DNA from: Aquiflexum sp. TKW24L
GTDB taxonomy: Bacteria > Bacteroidota > Bacteroidia > Cytophagales > Cyclobacteriaceae
Direction: 5' to 3'
Length of the DNA stretch: 64,000 nt
Assembly (NCBI RefSeq): GCF_023502205.1
Contig: NZ_JAMFLG010000005.1
Span: 124,001-188,000 of the forward strand
Part shown: positions 8,707 through 17,904 of the stretch, one piece after another
Layout of the letters: each line of letters opens with the position of its first letter
Numbering within the stretch: the first letter of the stretch is position 1
The notes under the pieces: model-generated
The model's database searches: none
The model's input: the letters and a program-made list of their open reading frames with translations, nothing else
What the model was told of the DNA's origin: nothing
Made by a program: the position numbers and the translations under genes

Positions 8707-11142
8707 TTAATTGTCCAACCTGTTTCTTTCTTCAGTACTTCCGCTTCTGTTAGAGATTTTGAAATTCTCCCCTCTTGCAAACTTATACCTCACAGTGAAT
8801 CTGACGCCTTGATTGCTTCTGTATTGCTGGAATCTCGTATCTATGTTGTCAAACTGCACAGCGGCATTGATGACCTGTGTGCGGAAAAGATCCGTTCCGT
8901 TTACAGTGATACTCAGCTTTTCTTTCAAAAGGTTTTTTGAAATCCCTGCATCTACCCATCCAAAGCCTTGGATGGCAGCCTGTCCGTATTGGGAGGGACC
9001 GATGTACATTGCCATCAATTCAGCTTTGAATCCTTTGGGAAGTGTGATGGTATGCTGAGATCTTAATGTGAGCGAAGTCTGAGAAACATCTAGTAAAGCA
9101 TCTCCGATCATGGATTTCCATCGGGCATTGTTGACTTGGACCATGTTGCTGGTGTTCCACCATTTACGGATTTCGATCGGAATCATCGCCCTGAAATTCC
9201 AGTTTTGTGATTTGTCAAGGTTCGCAGTATAGGTGGTAGTGGTTCTGGTTTCTTCGTCTTGAGTGAATATCTGTTGGAATACATCTGTCGTCAGAGAATA
9301 TCCTAAAGTAAACTGGTATTGACCTTTGACAACGTGGTTCATTTCCAGGTTATTGGAATACTGCGGTCTCAAATATGGATTACCTTGCTCGGTGGTCAAT
9401 GGATCTATGTAAAAGATAAATGGATTCAGCAAGCGGTAGTTGGGTCTGTTGATCCTTCTATTTGCATTGTATATGATTTGATAGTCTTTGCTGACTTGGT
9501 GCTGCACAAAGAAACTTGGAAATAAGTCAATGTAATTTTGCTTATTCACCCTTTCCAAGGTTATTGAATTACCTGTGATATCTGAATATTCAGTTCTTAA
9601 ACCTGCCTGATAGCTTACTTTGTCAGAAAATTTGCTTTTGTAAGTCGCATAGGCAGCTAGGACATTTTCTTCATAGATGAAGTTATTTGAATTTGGATCT
9701 TGCTCAAACGGCTCTTCTTCCACCGCCTTGCTTAAATCCAGGTTGTTGTCCGATTTTACCCAGCTTCCCTTCAGACCAGTTTCTAATACCCTTCCTTTGC
9801 CGAGTGGTTTGGTAAAATCAACCTTCGCTGTAAAGATGTTATAATCCATTTCATTGAGCGTTAGGATATAATCCCGTGCAGCCCCGGATTCATTCTGATT
9901 GATCCATCTATTGTTGGATAGGAAGGAACTGCCATTTGATTTCATTTTCGTGTAATCCACGTCTGTGGTAAATTTTGTTCCAAGTGTATCCAAAAGGCCG
10001 ACATAGTGAAAATTTCCGAAAAGCCTTCTGTTTTGGCTTTCCCCTGCATTGTATGATCTCAAAAAGAAAAGGTCTTCTGTTCCCGGGTTGTTGATTTCGG
10101 TAAATGACTTGCCATTATTTTCTCCATTATAATCCGAAGCCTGAATATTGATGCCGATGCTGTGTCTGTCGTTGATTTCATAGTCGGAGCCTCCATTAAA
10201 AAAGATGCTCTTATTGATCGTGGTGATCTTACTGTTTTGGTCAAAGTTGGAAATGCCTTCTTCTAATTGAAAATTTCTATTGATGCTGATGTCATTCAGG
10301 TAGTTGTATTCATTGTAATTCAAATTGACATTATTGGTCCATTTGCCTTTTTTGACATTCAGTGCGATCCCGGCATTTGGCCCATAGATGCCATTGTACA
10401 TTCCTCCGGTTTGGATATTGCCAAACATGCCGTCCATGTTATTTTTCTTCAACTTGATGTTGATGACTCCGGCGGTGCCTTCAGCGTCAAATTTGGAAGT
10501 CGGGTTGTTGATGATCTCTATGCTTTTGATATTGTCAGCAGGCATTGAGCGGAGAAAGTTTGCAAGGTCATTGGCAGACATATAGGTCTGACGGTCATTG
10601 ATCATTACCGTCACGCCTGGACGACCGTTGAGGTTGATGTTGTCATTTTCATCCACATATATACCCGGAGCTCTTCCGATTACGTCCAAAGCTGTATTGC
10701 CATCAGCCATGACGGTCCCTTCTACGTTGATCGTGGTCTTGTCAGCCTCGACGATGATATCCGGTCTGGTGGATCTGACGGTTACTTCTTCAAGGTTTCC
10801 GGCATCTTCCTCAATTAAAATGGTTCCAAATTCTTTGTTTGATCCCACTTTGATATCAAATTCTTCGGATTTGAATGTTTCGTAGCCAATGGAAGAAATC
10901 ACTAGCTGTACCTTTCCTGTTCTGGCTGTCTCTATCAAAAAATCTCCCGTTTCACCCGTGACCGCGCCGGTAATCAAAGTGCCGGAAACTGCTTCCACCA
11001 GCGAAACATTGACATAGGGAAGGGGTTCTCCTTTTTGGTCTTTGACTTGTCCGGTTATCAGGGCGACATCTTTTGCAGCAAGATTGCTCAATCCTAAAAA
11101 GAAGAAGAAAAGGACTGTAAAAATCTGGGTTGACATTTTCAT
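8707..11142 (-). CDS. TonB-dependent-receptor-like outer-membrane barrel with carboxypeptidase-regulatory domain
   Basis: An 811-residue outer-membrane protein. After a signal peptide (FFFFLGLSNLAAK) comes a carboxypeptidase-regulatory-like beta domain (ITGQVKDQKGEPLPYVNV, about residues 29-100), then a plug-like segment (VTVRSTRPDIIVEADKTT; GRAPGIYVDENDNINLNG; IEIINNPTSKFDAEGTAGVI at about residues 120-230), then a long beta-barrel ending in RFTVRYKFARGENFK. This is the layout of the outer membrane beta-barrel family close to SusC/TonB-dependent receptors. No SusD partner, TonB or regulator is adjacent, so the ligand is unknown; peptide, siderophore or metal uptake are possible. The barrel is shorter than in SusC (about 1000 residues). 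Confidence 0.8.
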   Translation of the reverse strand: MKMSTQIFTVLFFFFLGLSNLAAKDVALITGQVKDQKGEPLPYVNVSLVEAVSGTLITGAVTGETGDFLIETARTGKVQLVISSIGYETFKSEEFDIKVGSNKEFGTILIEEDAGNLEEVTVRSTRPDIIVEADKTTINVEGTVMADGNTALDVIGRAPGIYVDENDNINLNGRPGVTVMINDRQTYMSANDLANFLRSMPADNIKSIEIINNPTSKFDAEGTAGVINIKLKKNNMDGMFGNIQTGGMYNGIYGPNAGIALNVKKGKWTNNVNLNYNEYNYLNDISINRNFQLEEGISNFDQNSKITTINKSIFFNGGSDYEINDRHSIGINIQASDYNGENNGKSFTEINNPGTEDLFFLRSYNAGESQNRRLFGNFHYVGLLDTLGTKFTTDVDYTKMKSNGSSFLSNNRWINQNESGAARDYILTLNEMDYNIFTAKVDFTKPLGKGRVLETGLKGSWVKSDNNLDLSKAVEEEPFEQDPNSNNFIYEENVLAAYATYKSKFSDKVSYQAGLRTEYSDITGNSITLERVNKQNYIDLFPSFFVQHQVSKDYQIIYNANRRINRPNYRLLNPFIFYIDPLTTEQGNPYLRPQYSNNLEMNHVVKGQYQFTLGYSLTTDVFQQIFTQDEETRTTTTYTANLDKSQNWNFRAMIPIEIRKWWNTSNMVQVNNARWKSMIGDALLDVSQTSLTLRSQHTITLPKGFKAELMAMYIGPSQYGQAAIQGFGWVDAGISKNLLKEKLSITVNGTDLFRTQVINAAVQFDNIDTRFQQYRSNQGVRFTVRYKFARGENFKISNRSGSTEERNRLDN

Positions 11143-11309
11143 GGTAATAGGTTGGTTTAGTTTTCAAGTACTGTACCCACCTTATTGAAAAATAGATGCC
11201 AACAAATAAAAAATTTTTTAAACCATTGAAAACCAATATAATACCATAAAAATGAAATTAGAGACCTGTACATTACCGTACATATAGAACGTTCGATAGG
11301 AGTACAAAA

Positions 11310-11339
11310 AAAGCCTTGGAAAGAAATTTCCAAGGCTTT
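11310..11339 (-). terminator. Intrinsic terminator of sod
   Basis: A 10-bp stem AAAGCCTTGG/CCAAGGCTTT, with internal GGAAA/TTTCC pairing, followed on the minus strand by a run of seven T. It is 20 bp past the superoxide dismutase stop. Confidence 0.85.
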
Positions 11340-11358
11340 ATCTAAATTGTATTTTTGA

Positions 11359-11964
11359 TTATTTCTTTGCAGCGGCAAATCTTTTCGATACCTCTTCCCA
11401 GTTGATTACATTCCAAAAAGCGGATACATAATCAGGCCTTCTGTTTTGGTAATTCAAGTAATAAGCATGTTCCCATACATCAAGTCCTAGAATCGGCGTG
11501 CCTTTTACTTCAGCTACATCCATGATAGGATTGTCTTGGTTTGGAGTAGAACTGACTACAAGTTCACCGTTGGCTACTGAAAGCCAAGCCCAACCTGATC
11601 CAAATCGTGTTGCAGCAGCTTTGGCAAATTCTTCTTTGAATTTGTCAAAAGATCCGAATTTTGCATCGATTGCCGCACCGATTTCACCTGTTGGATTTCC
11701 TCCGCCGTTAGGCTTCATGATAGTCCAGAACAAACTGTGGTTGTAATGACCTCCGCCATTGTTTCTTACTGCTGCATTGCTGCCGGCCACTTTCATCAAT
11801 TCTTCAATGCTTTTGTTTTCCAGGTCTGAACCCGCAATCGCAGTGTTTAAATTTGTGACATAAGCATTGTGGTGCTTACCATGGTGGATTTCCATGGTTT
11901 TGGTGTCGATATGCGGCTCTAGCGCATTGAAATCATAAGGAAGTTTTGGAAGTTCAAAAGCCAT
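11359..11964 (-). CDS. Superoxide dismutase, Fe/Mn family
   Basis: Dismutates superoxide in the cytoplasm (201 residues, no signal peptide). Metal ligands are recognisable: His27 in MEIHHGKHH, a histidine in HYNHSLFW, and Asp and His in DVWEHAYYL. The [11 protein letters not shown] context and the Gln in [10 protein letters not shown] resemble the Mn-type or cambialistic arrangement (GGHxNH plus a late Gln) more than the Fe-type (AAQxWNH), so manganese use is likely but not proven. It is a single gene with its own terminator. Confidence 0.95.
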   Translation of the reverse strand: MAFELPKLPYDFNALEPHIDTKTMEIHHGKHHNAYVTNLNTAIAGSDLENKSIEELMKVAGSNAAVRNNGGGHYNHSLFWTIMKPNGGGNPTGEIGAAIDAKFGSFDKFKEEFAKAAATRFGSGWAWLSVANGELVVSSTPNQDNPIMDVAEVKGTPILGLDVWEHAYYLNYQNRRPDYVSAFWNVINWEEVSKRFAAAKK

Positions 11965-12067
11965 TTTTATAAAGTTTTATGGTTAAAATAAATAAAGAAT
12001 TCTAATGTCTCGTACTGTAATCCAACCAATTTGAATTTAAAAAGGTTCTAGAATGCCTCAAAATGAA

Positions 12068-12511
12068 TCAATTTCTTAGCTTTTTAAAGAATTTATCCAA
12101 AAGATCTTTTGATTCAATAGACATCAAACCTGCAGTCACCTTTGTTTTTGGATGGAGCAGGTTTTCGGATAATCTGGAAAACCCTCTTTTAGGATCGGGT
12201 GCGCCAAAGTGTAATTCTCCCAACTGTGCCCAAAAACAGGCTCCCGCACACATGGCACATGGCTCTAAGGTTACATACATCTTACATTCGGTCAAGTATT
12301 TTGCACCAAGCGCATTGGATGCGGAAGTGATGGCGAGGATCTCTGCATGGGCAGTTACATCTGTAAGTAGCTCTGTCTGATTGTACGCTTTGGCGATGAT
12401 TTTATTTCTACAGACAATTATTGCCCCGACAGGAATTTCGTCCTCTTCATAAGCTTGCTGCGCAAGCTTCATGGCTTCATTCATAAAATAATGATCGGTA
12501 TACAACTCCAT
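12068..12511 (-). CDS. tadA: tRNA-specific adenosine deaminase
   Basis: Deaminates adenosine-34 to inosine in the tRNA anticodon. Zinc-site motifs are complete: HAE in TAHAEILAI (His ligand and the proton-shuttling Glu) and PCxxC in LEPCAMCAGAC. The ATG at 12511 gives 147 residues and a normal N-terminus (MELYTDHYFMNEAMKLA). A longer frame to 12574 would run through the terminator hairpin of the upstream gene and is rejected. Confidence 0.93.
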   Translation of the reverse strand: MELYTDHYFMNEAMKLAQQAYEEDEIPVGAIIVCRNKIIAKAYNQTELLTDVTAHAEILAITSASNALGAKYLTECKMYVTLEPCAMCAGACFWAQLGELHFGAPDPKRGFSRLSENLLHPKTKVTAGLMSIESKDLLDKFFKKLRN

Positions 12512-12539
12512 TTTGGAAGGATTTAGCAAAATTAAAAAT

Positions 12540-12567
12540 GGCGTAGATTCTTTTGCAAACCTACGCC
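12540..12567 (-). terminator. Intrinsic terminator upstream of tadA
   Basis: GGCGTAG/CTACGCC stem with a 14-nt loop. On the minus strand it is followed by an AT-rich T-stretch. It lies 25 bp after the stop of the phosphate-transporter-like gene and just before tadA. Confidence 0.65.
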
Positions 12568-12592
12568 ATTCCAAAAGAAAAAATATTTTTAC

Positions 12593-13723
12593 TTATTTGA
12601 AGTAATCAAACACCTCGTTTCTGACACCCTCATTGATGATCAATGCCATGATCAGGGAAACAATCAATCCAATGGAGGCCTTGACAAGGTCTTTTCTGGT
12701 GAGGTATAGCGCATGCATGATGTTCAGCCTTCTTTTTTCCAGTTTTTTAGATTTAGCAAGCGCAATGGCGATTTCCCTACCTCCCAATAATCCGATGAAA
12801 ACCCAAGTAGTACTCATTGGGATATTGCTGGCCATTTTGAAATAAAACAAGATAATCGCATACACGAAGTCTACCAAAGTGGCTGCCCTTACATCAGTTA
12901 CCCTTGTTTTTTCATTGACAACAGATTGAATTCTGTCCCCTTTCATATAAAACAGGAATCCTAAGCCAATGAAGATAAAGCCTGCAAAAGCAATGAATTC
13001 CCAAATATTTAGACTTCTAGGAAGGAATACGGCGATGTTTGCTGCATCCTGCATGATCCATACTCCCCAAAGGATCCCTGAGGTAATCCATTGTAATATG
13101 AGCCAATAAGGCTTTGGCTTTCCTTTGAGGTAAGTTTCTACGAATTTTTCAAGAATGAACCAAACTGCAATAGCCAAAGTAAACGCAAGAATATATCCGA
13201 TAAAGGATTTTTGCATAACATCAACTATTGTACCCGCCTTGTAAGTAAATACATTTAGCAGAAGAAACGTAGTCGATACCGGCATCCTCAATCTGGTCAT
13301 GACCAATAAGACAATCGGTGCAGCGAGTTGTAAAAAAACAAAACTCTCAGGAGCTTTTTCCAATCCAGGCACCATCAATCTCTGATGGCTGACATCACCA
13401 TTGTAAGTAATCCAGCTATATGTTACAACACCCAAAAAAATCAATCCCATAAATAACCAAAGGTAATACCATTTTTGGTTATGGTTTGAGGCTATGAAAG
13501 TTCCTATGGTCTGAATACTGTCATTTGCAATGGCGGAATAGGCGGCTAATATAAAACCAAACCACATTGCCCAATAAGTGTAGGGAGAAATTATACCGGC
13601 AATTGATACCAAGATGCATATGACGACTAAAAATGTTTTTTCTTTCTTTGTAAAATCAAAAAGTGAATAGGCTGCTTTAGAAAGGGCGTCCTGATTTATA
13701 TTTTGGTCTTTAGGCTTAGCCAT
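12593..13723 (-). CDS. Multi-spanning membrane transporter, PiT (phosphate permease)-like
   Basis: A 376-residue inner-membrane protein with about ten hydrophobic segments. Two internally related motifs, ANDSIQTIGTFIASN near residue 66 with MPVSTTFLLL near residue 147, and NIPMSTTWVFIGLLGGRE near residue 300, recall the duplicated GANDxAN and PxSTTH signatures of PiT/PHO4 inorganic phosphate symporters. The match is divergent, since the first motif lacks the usual GANDFANAxG form, so the substrate is probable rather than certain. A good minus-strand promoter precedes it. It is divergently arranged with a second, unrelated Na/Pi-type transporter gene across a 325-bp gap, supporting a phosphate theme. 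Confidence 0.65.
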   Translation of the reverse strand: MAKPKDQNINQDALSKAAYSLFDFTKKEKTFLVVICILVSIAGIISPYTYWAMWFGFILAAYSAIANDSIQTIGTFIASNHNQKWYYLWLFMGLIFLGVVTYSWITYNGDVSHQRLMVPGLEKAPESFVFLQLAAPIVLLVMTRLRMPVSTTFLLLNVFTYKAGTIVDVMQKSFIGYILAFTLAIAVWFILEKFVETYLKGKPKPYWLILQWITSGILWGVWIMQDAANIAVFLPRSLNIWEFIAFAGFIFIGLGFLFYMKGDRIQSVVNEKTRVTDVRAATLVDFVYAIILFYFKMASNIPMSTTWVFIGLLGGREIAIALAKSKKLEKRRLNIMHALYLTRKDLVKASIGLIVSLIMALIINEGVRNEVFDYFK

Positions 13724-13754
13724 GTTGGAGATGGGTGAAAGATTTTTGCCGGTG

Positions 13755-13784
13755 CAAATTTAAAGAAGTTTACTTGGTGTCAAT
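13755..13784 (-). promoter_or_regulatory. Bacteroidota-type promoter for the PiT-like gene
   Basis: On the minus strand TTG (13783-13781), an 18-bp spacer and TAAATTTG (13762-13755) fit the TTTG/TAnnTTTG consensus of Bacteroidota housekeeping promoters. It would give a leader of about 25 nt to the ATG at 13723. Confidence 0.6.
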
Positions 13785-14021
13785 ATTAAGAAATTGTTAA
13801 GCATGGTTATGTGATTAAATCAAACTTTCACCACAAAATTTAAGTTACCGAAATATTTGGAAGGAAATATAGTGTCAATAGCCTTTAAGACCAAAATGGC
13901 CTGTATTTTTTTGGTTTTGAAGAAAGTGACTCCAAGATTTTAATATTAACAAAATATTCACAACAAATCCCGTTTTATTAATTTGCTTTACTTTTATTTT
14001 GCACCTAAATTAAAGGGAATT

Positions 14022-14040
14022 AACCCCTTAATGAGGGGTT
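14022..14040 (+). promoter_or_regulatory. GC-rich hairpin in leader of the Na/Pi transporter gene
   Basis: AACCCCT, loop TAATG, AGGGGTT followed by TTAT, ending 8 bp before the ATG at 14049. It could be a small attenuator or could block the ribosome site. The rest of the 325-bp gap is AT-rich and contains only the promoter on the other strand. Confidence 0.4.
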
Positions 14041-14048
14041 TTATATAA

Positions 14049-15233
14049 ATGATCGAAATCAAAGAAGCAAATCTGAAGTCCAATAAAGCATGGATTATTT
14101 TTCAAATGCTGTTGGCATTCGTTCTTTTCATGTTTTCCATTGATTTGCTAACGATGTCCATGGTCAAGTTGAACAACAACCTGGCGGAGGAACTTTTTCA
14201 GGCTACCAACAATCCATTTGTAGGGCTGTTTGTAGGGTTGTTGATAACCGCATTGCTCCAAAGTAGTTCGATGGTGACTTCCATGGTCGTAGCTATAGTG
14301 GCATCAGGAAACCTGACATTGATGCAGGCAGTACCATTGGTGATGGGAGCCAATATTGGGACAACCTTAACAAGTACGCTTGTCGCTTTTTCTTACATCA
14401 TGAAGAAAGGTGAATTCAAAAGAGCGCTTACCGCAGGAGTGGTCCACGACATATTTAATATCCTGACAGTGTTGATCCTGTTTCCGTTGGAGTTTTACCT
14501 AGGGTTTTTGAGCAGATCAGCTTCTTTTTTGACCAATACATTTTTTGATTCGAATTCCGGATTTTCGGGAGATTATTCGTACAATGTTCTGTTTACCAGA
14601 CCATTGACCTCGTGGTTGGTTGATTTTCTAAATAGTCCTATATTGGGCTTGATCCTTTCCTTAATTTTGGTTTTTTTATCGATTAAGTTTCTCTCTGATA
14701 CCGTTTTTAGGACGTTTATTTCTACCAATTTTGAAAAAATAAGTAGACAGATGTTTAGGTTACCTTATGTTTCTTTTTTGTATGGGATGTTTTTTACAGC
14801 TGCTGTCCAATCGAGTACAGTAACGACCTCCTTGATAGTACCTGCTGTGGCCAATAGAAAAGTATCCTTATCCAAGGTTTTTCCATTTATCATTGGAGCA
14901 AATCTTGGAACGACGATCACGGCTGTCATAGCCTCAATCTATAAAACTGAAGCTGCCATCAGCATTGCCATAGTCCATATTTTGTTTAATCTTTTTGGTG
15001 CTTTGGTGTTTTTACCTTTTCCCGGATTGAGGAATATTCCGGTAAAACTGGCCACATTCCTAGGAGACCAATCTGTCAAAAGAAAGTTTGTGGGTTTTGC
15101 GTACATCCTACTCACCTTTTTTATCATCCCTTTTATCCTGATATATTTCAATAAGAATGACAATCGCTCAAATGATCAGAATCAAAACGAACCTCCCAAA
15201 ACAGAGATTTCTGTAGAATCCCCAAATCAGTAA
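14049..15233 (+). CDS. Na/Pi cotransporter family protein
   Basis: A sodium-dependent phosphate transporter of the NptA/PF02690 type, 394 residues. The two inverted-repeat QSSS motifs characteristic of this family are visible: LLQSSSMVTSMVVAIV followed by GANIGTTLTS (about residues 76-120), and AVQSSTVTTSLIVPAV followed by GANLGTTITAV (about residues 255-300). About eight membrane segments are seen, plus a short hydrophilic Asn/Gln-rich tail. No PhoU-like C-terminal domain is present. The gene is divergent from the PiT-like gene, and its 3' end meets deoC tail to tail with only 4 bp between the stops. Confidence 0.88.
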   Translation: MIEIKEANLKSNKAWIIFQMLLAFVLFMFSIDLLTMSMVKLNNNLAEELFQATNNPFVGLFVGLLITALLQSSSMVTSMVVAIVASGNLTLMQAVPLVMGANIGTTLTSTLVAFSYIMKKGEFKRALTAGVVHDIFNILTVLILFPLEFYLGFLSRSASFLTNTFFDSNSGFSGDYSYNVLFTRPLTSWLVDFLNSPILGLILSLILVFLSIKFLSDTVFRTFISTNFEKISRQMFRLPYVSFLYGMFFTAAVQSSTVTTSLIVPAVANRKVSLSKVFPFIIGANLGTTITAVIASIYKTEAAISIAIVHILFNLFGALVFLPFPGLRNIPVKLATFLGDQSVKRKFVGFAYILLTFFIIPFILIYFNKNDNRSNDQNQNEPPKTEISVESPNQ

Positions 15234-15237
15234 AAGT

Positions 15238-15894
15238 TTATTCCCTAGCGGACCTGACGATCTGCACTCCTGAGCTTGTTCCAATCCTGTCTGCCCCTGC
15301 ACTGATTAGCCCGAGGGCTTGTTCCAGAGTTTTGATCCCTCCGCTGGCTTTGATGCCTACATTGCTTGGTAGATGTTCCCGCATTAGTTTAATGTGGTGA
15401 TCTTTTGCTCCTTCAGGGGCAAATCCCGTAGAGGTTTTTACATAATCCACCCCTGCATCAGCACAGATTTCACAGGCTTTGATGATCTCATTATCACTCA
15501 GATAAGCAGTCTCCAAGATGACTTTCAGGATTCTTTCATGCTCATGGCATACCTGCGAAAGCTTAGCCAACTCGATCTTGGGCCAGTTCATTCCGGCTTT
15601 GAAGGAAGTTAGAGACCAGACTACATCGATTTCATCAGCACCCATCTTGATCAATTGCTCGGTTTCAAAGACTTTGGTTTCGGTGAGGTTGTAACCCAAG
15701 GGAAAACCAACCACAGATACCAATTGGATGTCGGCATCACCGATTTCCCTTTTTGCTTTTTTAACCCAAAAAGGAGGCACACATACACCTACAAATCCAT
15801 ATTCCTTGGCTTCTTTTACAAGAGTTTCAATGTCAGCATCTACAGTTTGTGCCTTCAAAACAGTCTGTTCTATGTATTTTTCAACCTTTATCAT
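15238..15894 (-). CDS. deoC: Deoxyribose-phosphate aldolase
   Basis: Cleaves 2-deoxyribose-5-phosphate to glyceraldehyde-3-phosphate and acetaldehyde. The Schiff-base lysine is in VDYVKTSTGF, the second active-site lysine in GIKASGGIKT, and the phosphate-binding end is GADRIGTSSG. The ATG at 15894 (MIKVEKYIEQ, 218 residues) is the conventional start; it overlaps the 3' end of the dehydrogenase gene by 14 bp, implying coupled translation. Confidence 0.93.
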   Translation of the reverse strand: MIKVEKYIEQTVLKAQTVDADIETLVKEAKEYGFVGVCVPPFWVKKAKREIGDADIQLVSVVGFPLGYNLTETKVFETEQLIKMGADEIDVVWSLTSFKAGMNWPKIELAKLSQVCHEHERILKVILETAYLSDNEIIKACEICADAGVDYVKTSTGFAPEGAKDHHIKLMREHLPSNVGIKASGGIKTLEQALGLISAGADRIGTSSGVQIVRSARE

Positions 15895-17116
15895 GTCCTT
15901 CAATTTTATCTTCTGATTCATTTACATAATCCCGTAGAAAGATAAACTCGATGGTTAAGTCTCCTTCTTTCGCAATAGTGGCTTTGTCCAAAACTTTGGA
16001 TTCCTCCTCTATCAATTCGGGAATAAAATGTTGCATCAGCTGCACGCCAAAATCTTCTGAGGCATCTCTTGGAAGCTCCGTCGGAAGGTTGTCTATGGCC
16101 ATCACAGAGATGCTAGTTTGCTTGCCAAATGCCGGCAGCACCTGAAATGATTCTCTGTCAATATCGAAAATCGGGTTCAATGTCGAACAGTTTTTTACCG
16201 TAGTCGGTATCGAACCATTGATATCACAGGTGATGTCTGCGATAACTGAGATACTGAATTCATCCGAACTGATGTCTTCCATTTTAAACAATTTTGGAGC
16301 TTTTGGATCCCAATACGAAGCTGCCATCAGGATGTCACTCACCTCAGCAAACTTCAAAAAGTGACTTTCATATTTGTCAGGGAAGGCATAGAATTCTTCC
16401 TTATCGTAGCCCCCATCTGTTTTTCTCCTGTAATATTCCTCAGTGGAAAGAATGGTATAGACTGCTTCGTCAAAATATTGTAATAAGAGTTCCTTTGGTC
16501 CCACCTGTCTGATTCCAACTTGGTTTAAAACTTCCACGACACCTTTGCCAACTCTTCCTCTTCCGGTGACCACAATCTTGATTGGAGGCAATTGAACCTT
16601 GAGCAGTTCTTGGTCAAGTTCTCTTTTATCGAAGCATTCAAAAGCCCTTTTCAAATCATACAGACCGGATTTTTTACCATATGCCCATAGTCCATTATAT
16701 GCTCCTACTATTCCTGCCCAATGACCAAAAGCCACAGTGCGGTTACCATGTTCATCCTTTAGAACTTCATAGTCCATGAGGGTGATGTTTTTTTCCAATA
16801 CAGACTGAAGCAACTTCCTGTTTTGAGCTTGGCCTTTGATGGTATGGGAAAAGAAAACGTAGGATTTGTTTGGTATCAATTGGGAAACAGGTACTTCTTT
16901 GACACCCATCAGCAGGTCACAAAATGAATTATCTCCCACTACCTCTATTCCTTCCTGTATATATTCCTCATCCGAAAAACACCTGAAAGGACTAGATTCT
17001 ACATAAAATGAAAGTGTATCTTTATATAACTCCGATAAAAACGACAACTGTTGTGGGGTAAAAGGAACCCTTCTGTCAGGTGGATTTTTGCCTTCTTTGA
17101 TTAAGCCTATCTTCAT
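15881..17116 (-). CDS. NAD(P)-dependent dehydrogenase of the alanine dehydrogenase/saccharopine dehydrogenase (LYS1-type) family
   Basis: 411 residues. The N-terminal MKIGLIKEGKNPPDRRVPFTP is the AlaDH/PNT-type N-domain signature (compare IGVPKExxxxExRVALTP), and a nucleotide-binding GRGRVGKG loop follows near residue 185. Later motifs ADITCDINGSIPTT and LPAFGKQTSISVMAIDNLP are typical of the lysine-forming saccharopine dehydrogenase-like branch found in Bacteroidota. The exact substrate is not known. It overlaps deoC and is the upstream gene of a two-gene leftward operon. Confidence 0.72.
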   Translation of the reverse strand: MKIGLIKEGKNPPDRRVPFTPQQLSFLSELYKDTLSFYVESSPFRCFSDEEYIQEGIEVVGDNSFCDLLMGVKEVPVSQLIPNKSYVFFSHTIKGQAQNRKLLQSVLEKNITLMDYEVLKDEHGNRTVAFGHWAGIVGAYNGLWAYGKKSGLYDLKRAFECFDKRELDQELLKVQLPPIKIVVTGRGRVGKGVVEVLNQVGIRQVGPKELLLQYFDEAVYTILSTEEYYRRKTDGGYDKEEFYAFPDKYESHFLKFAEVSDILMAASYWDPKAPKLFKMEDISSDEFSISVIADITCDINGSIPTTVKNCSTLNPIFDIDRESFQVLPAFGKQTSISVMAIDNLPTELPRDASEDFGVQLMQHFIPELIEEESKVLDKATIAKEGDLTIEFIFLRDYVNESEDKIEGHDKG

Positions 17117-17258
17117 GTGTTCGATTTTAACATGCCTCTAAAATTTATGGTATTGACTTACTGGTTATTGCTGAAATTGGTTGTTTAAACCTTTGCTTTA
17201 CCAATGAACTTTCTTTTTGTCAATAGTAAATGGGATATTCGTAAAAAAAGTCGATGCC

Positions 17259-17846
17259 ATGCCTTATTTGATTTTGGTTATACTCTGGGTTCTGTTTTAT
17301 GCTACACACACTTGGCTTGCAAGCCTGAATATAAAAAGAAAAATCAAAGGATGGATGGGAAGTCGGTACATATGGTACCGATTGTTGTATACGGTTTTCT
17401 CAACCGTTTTTATTTTTGGCATATTACTATTTAGCTCCTCCTATTCCCAAATACACATACTTACAACAACCTCGTTCACAACCTATCTGGGTTATGTGTT
17501 GGCGAGTTTTGGAACGATCATCATTGTCCGTTCATTCAAGTCTTTCAGCAAAAGAAAGTTTGTAGGCTTGGAGCCACATGATGATTTGGAGAAATCTGAA
17601 GATTTTATCACCACAGGACTCCATGCTTATGTGAGACATCCGATTTATTCTGGGACCGTATTGATATTTCTAGGCTTCTTTTTTTATGACCCTACGCTCA
17701 GTTCCGCTGTTCATGTAGGCATGTTGTTTTTATACCTGCCCATTGGAATTCATTATGAGGAAAAAAAGCTAATTGAAATCTACGGAGAGAAATACATCCA
17801 ATACAAAAAGAAGGTTGCTTCATTAATTCCCACAAAGAGGAAGTAA
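17259..17846 (+). CDS. Isoprenylcysteine carboxyl methyltransferase-like integral membrane protein
   Basis: An inner-membrane protein with about five hydrophobic helices. The C-terminal signature RHPIYSG (about residue 126) followed by HYEEKKLIEIYGEKYIQYKKKV is typical of the ICMT/PEMT/NnrU-like membrane methyltransferase superfamily, where these residues bind S-adenosylmethionine and substrate. The ATG at 17259 (MPYLILVILW) gives 195 residues and starts directly with a membrane helix; an earlier start at 17217 would add a charged tail. The substrate is unknown. A strong terminator follows. Confidence 0.75.
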   Translation: MPYLILVILWVLFYATHTWLASLNIKRKIKGWMGSRYIWYRLLYTVFSTVFIFGILLFSSSYSQIHILTTTSFTTYLGYVLASFGTIIIVRSFKSFSKRKFVGLEPHDDLEKSEDFITTGLHAYVRHPIYSGTVLIFLGFFFYDPTLSSAVHVGMLFLYLPIGIHYEEKKLIEIYGEKYIQYKKKVASLIPTKRK

Positions 17847-17856
17847 GAACAATAAA

Positions 17857-17880
17857 AAAGCCACCCGATGAGGTGGCTTT
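17857..17880. terminator. Bidirectional intrinsic terminator between membrane methyltransferase gene and atp operon
   Basis: Stem AAAGCCACC/GGTGGCTTT with a 6-nt loop. A-run and T-run flanks allow use in both directions. It sits 11 bp after the rightward gene and 25 bp after the leftward atpG stop. Confidence 0.85.
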
Positions 17881-17904
17881 AAAAGGGTATTATTGTTAGC
17901 TATC

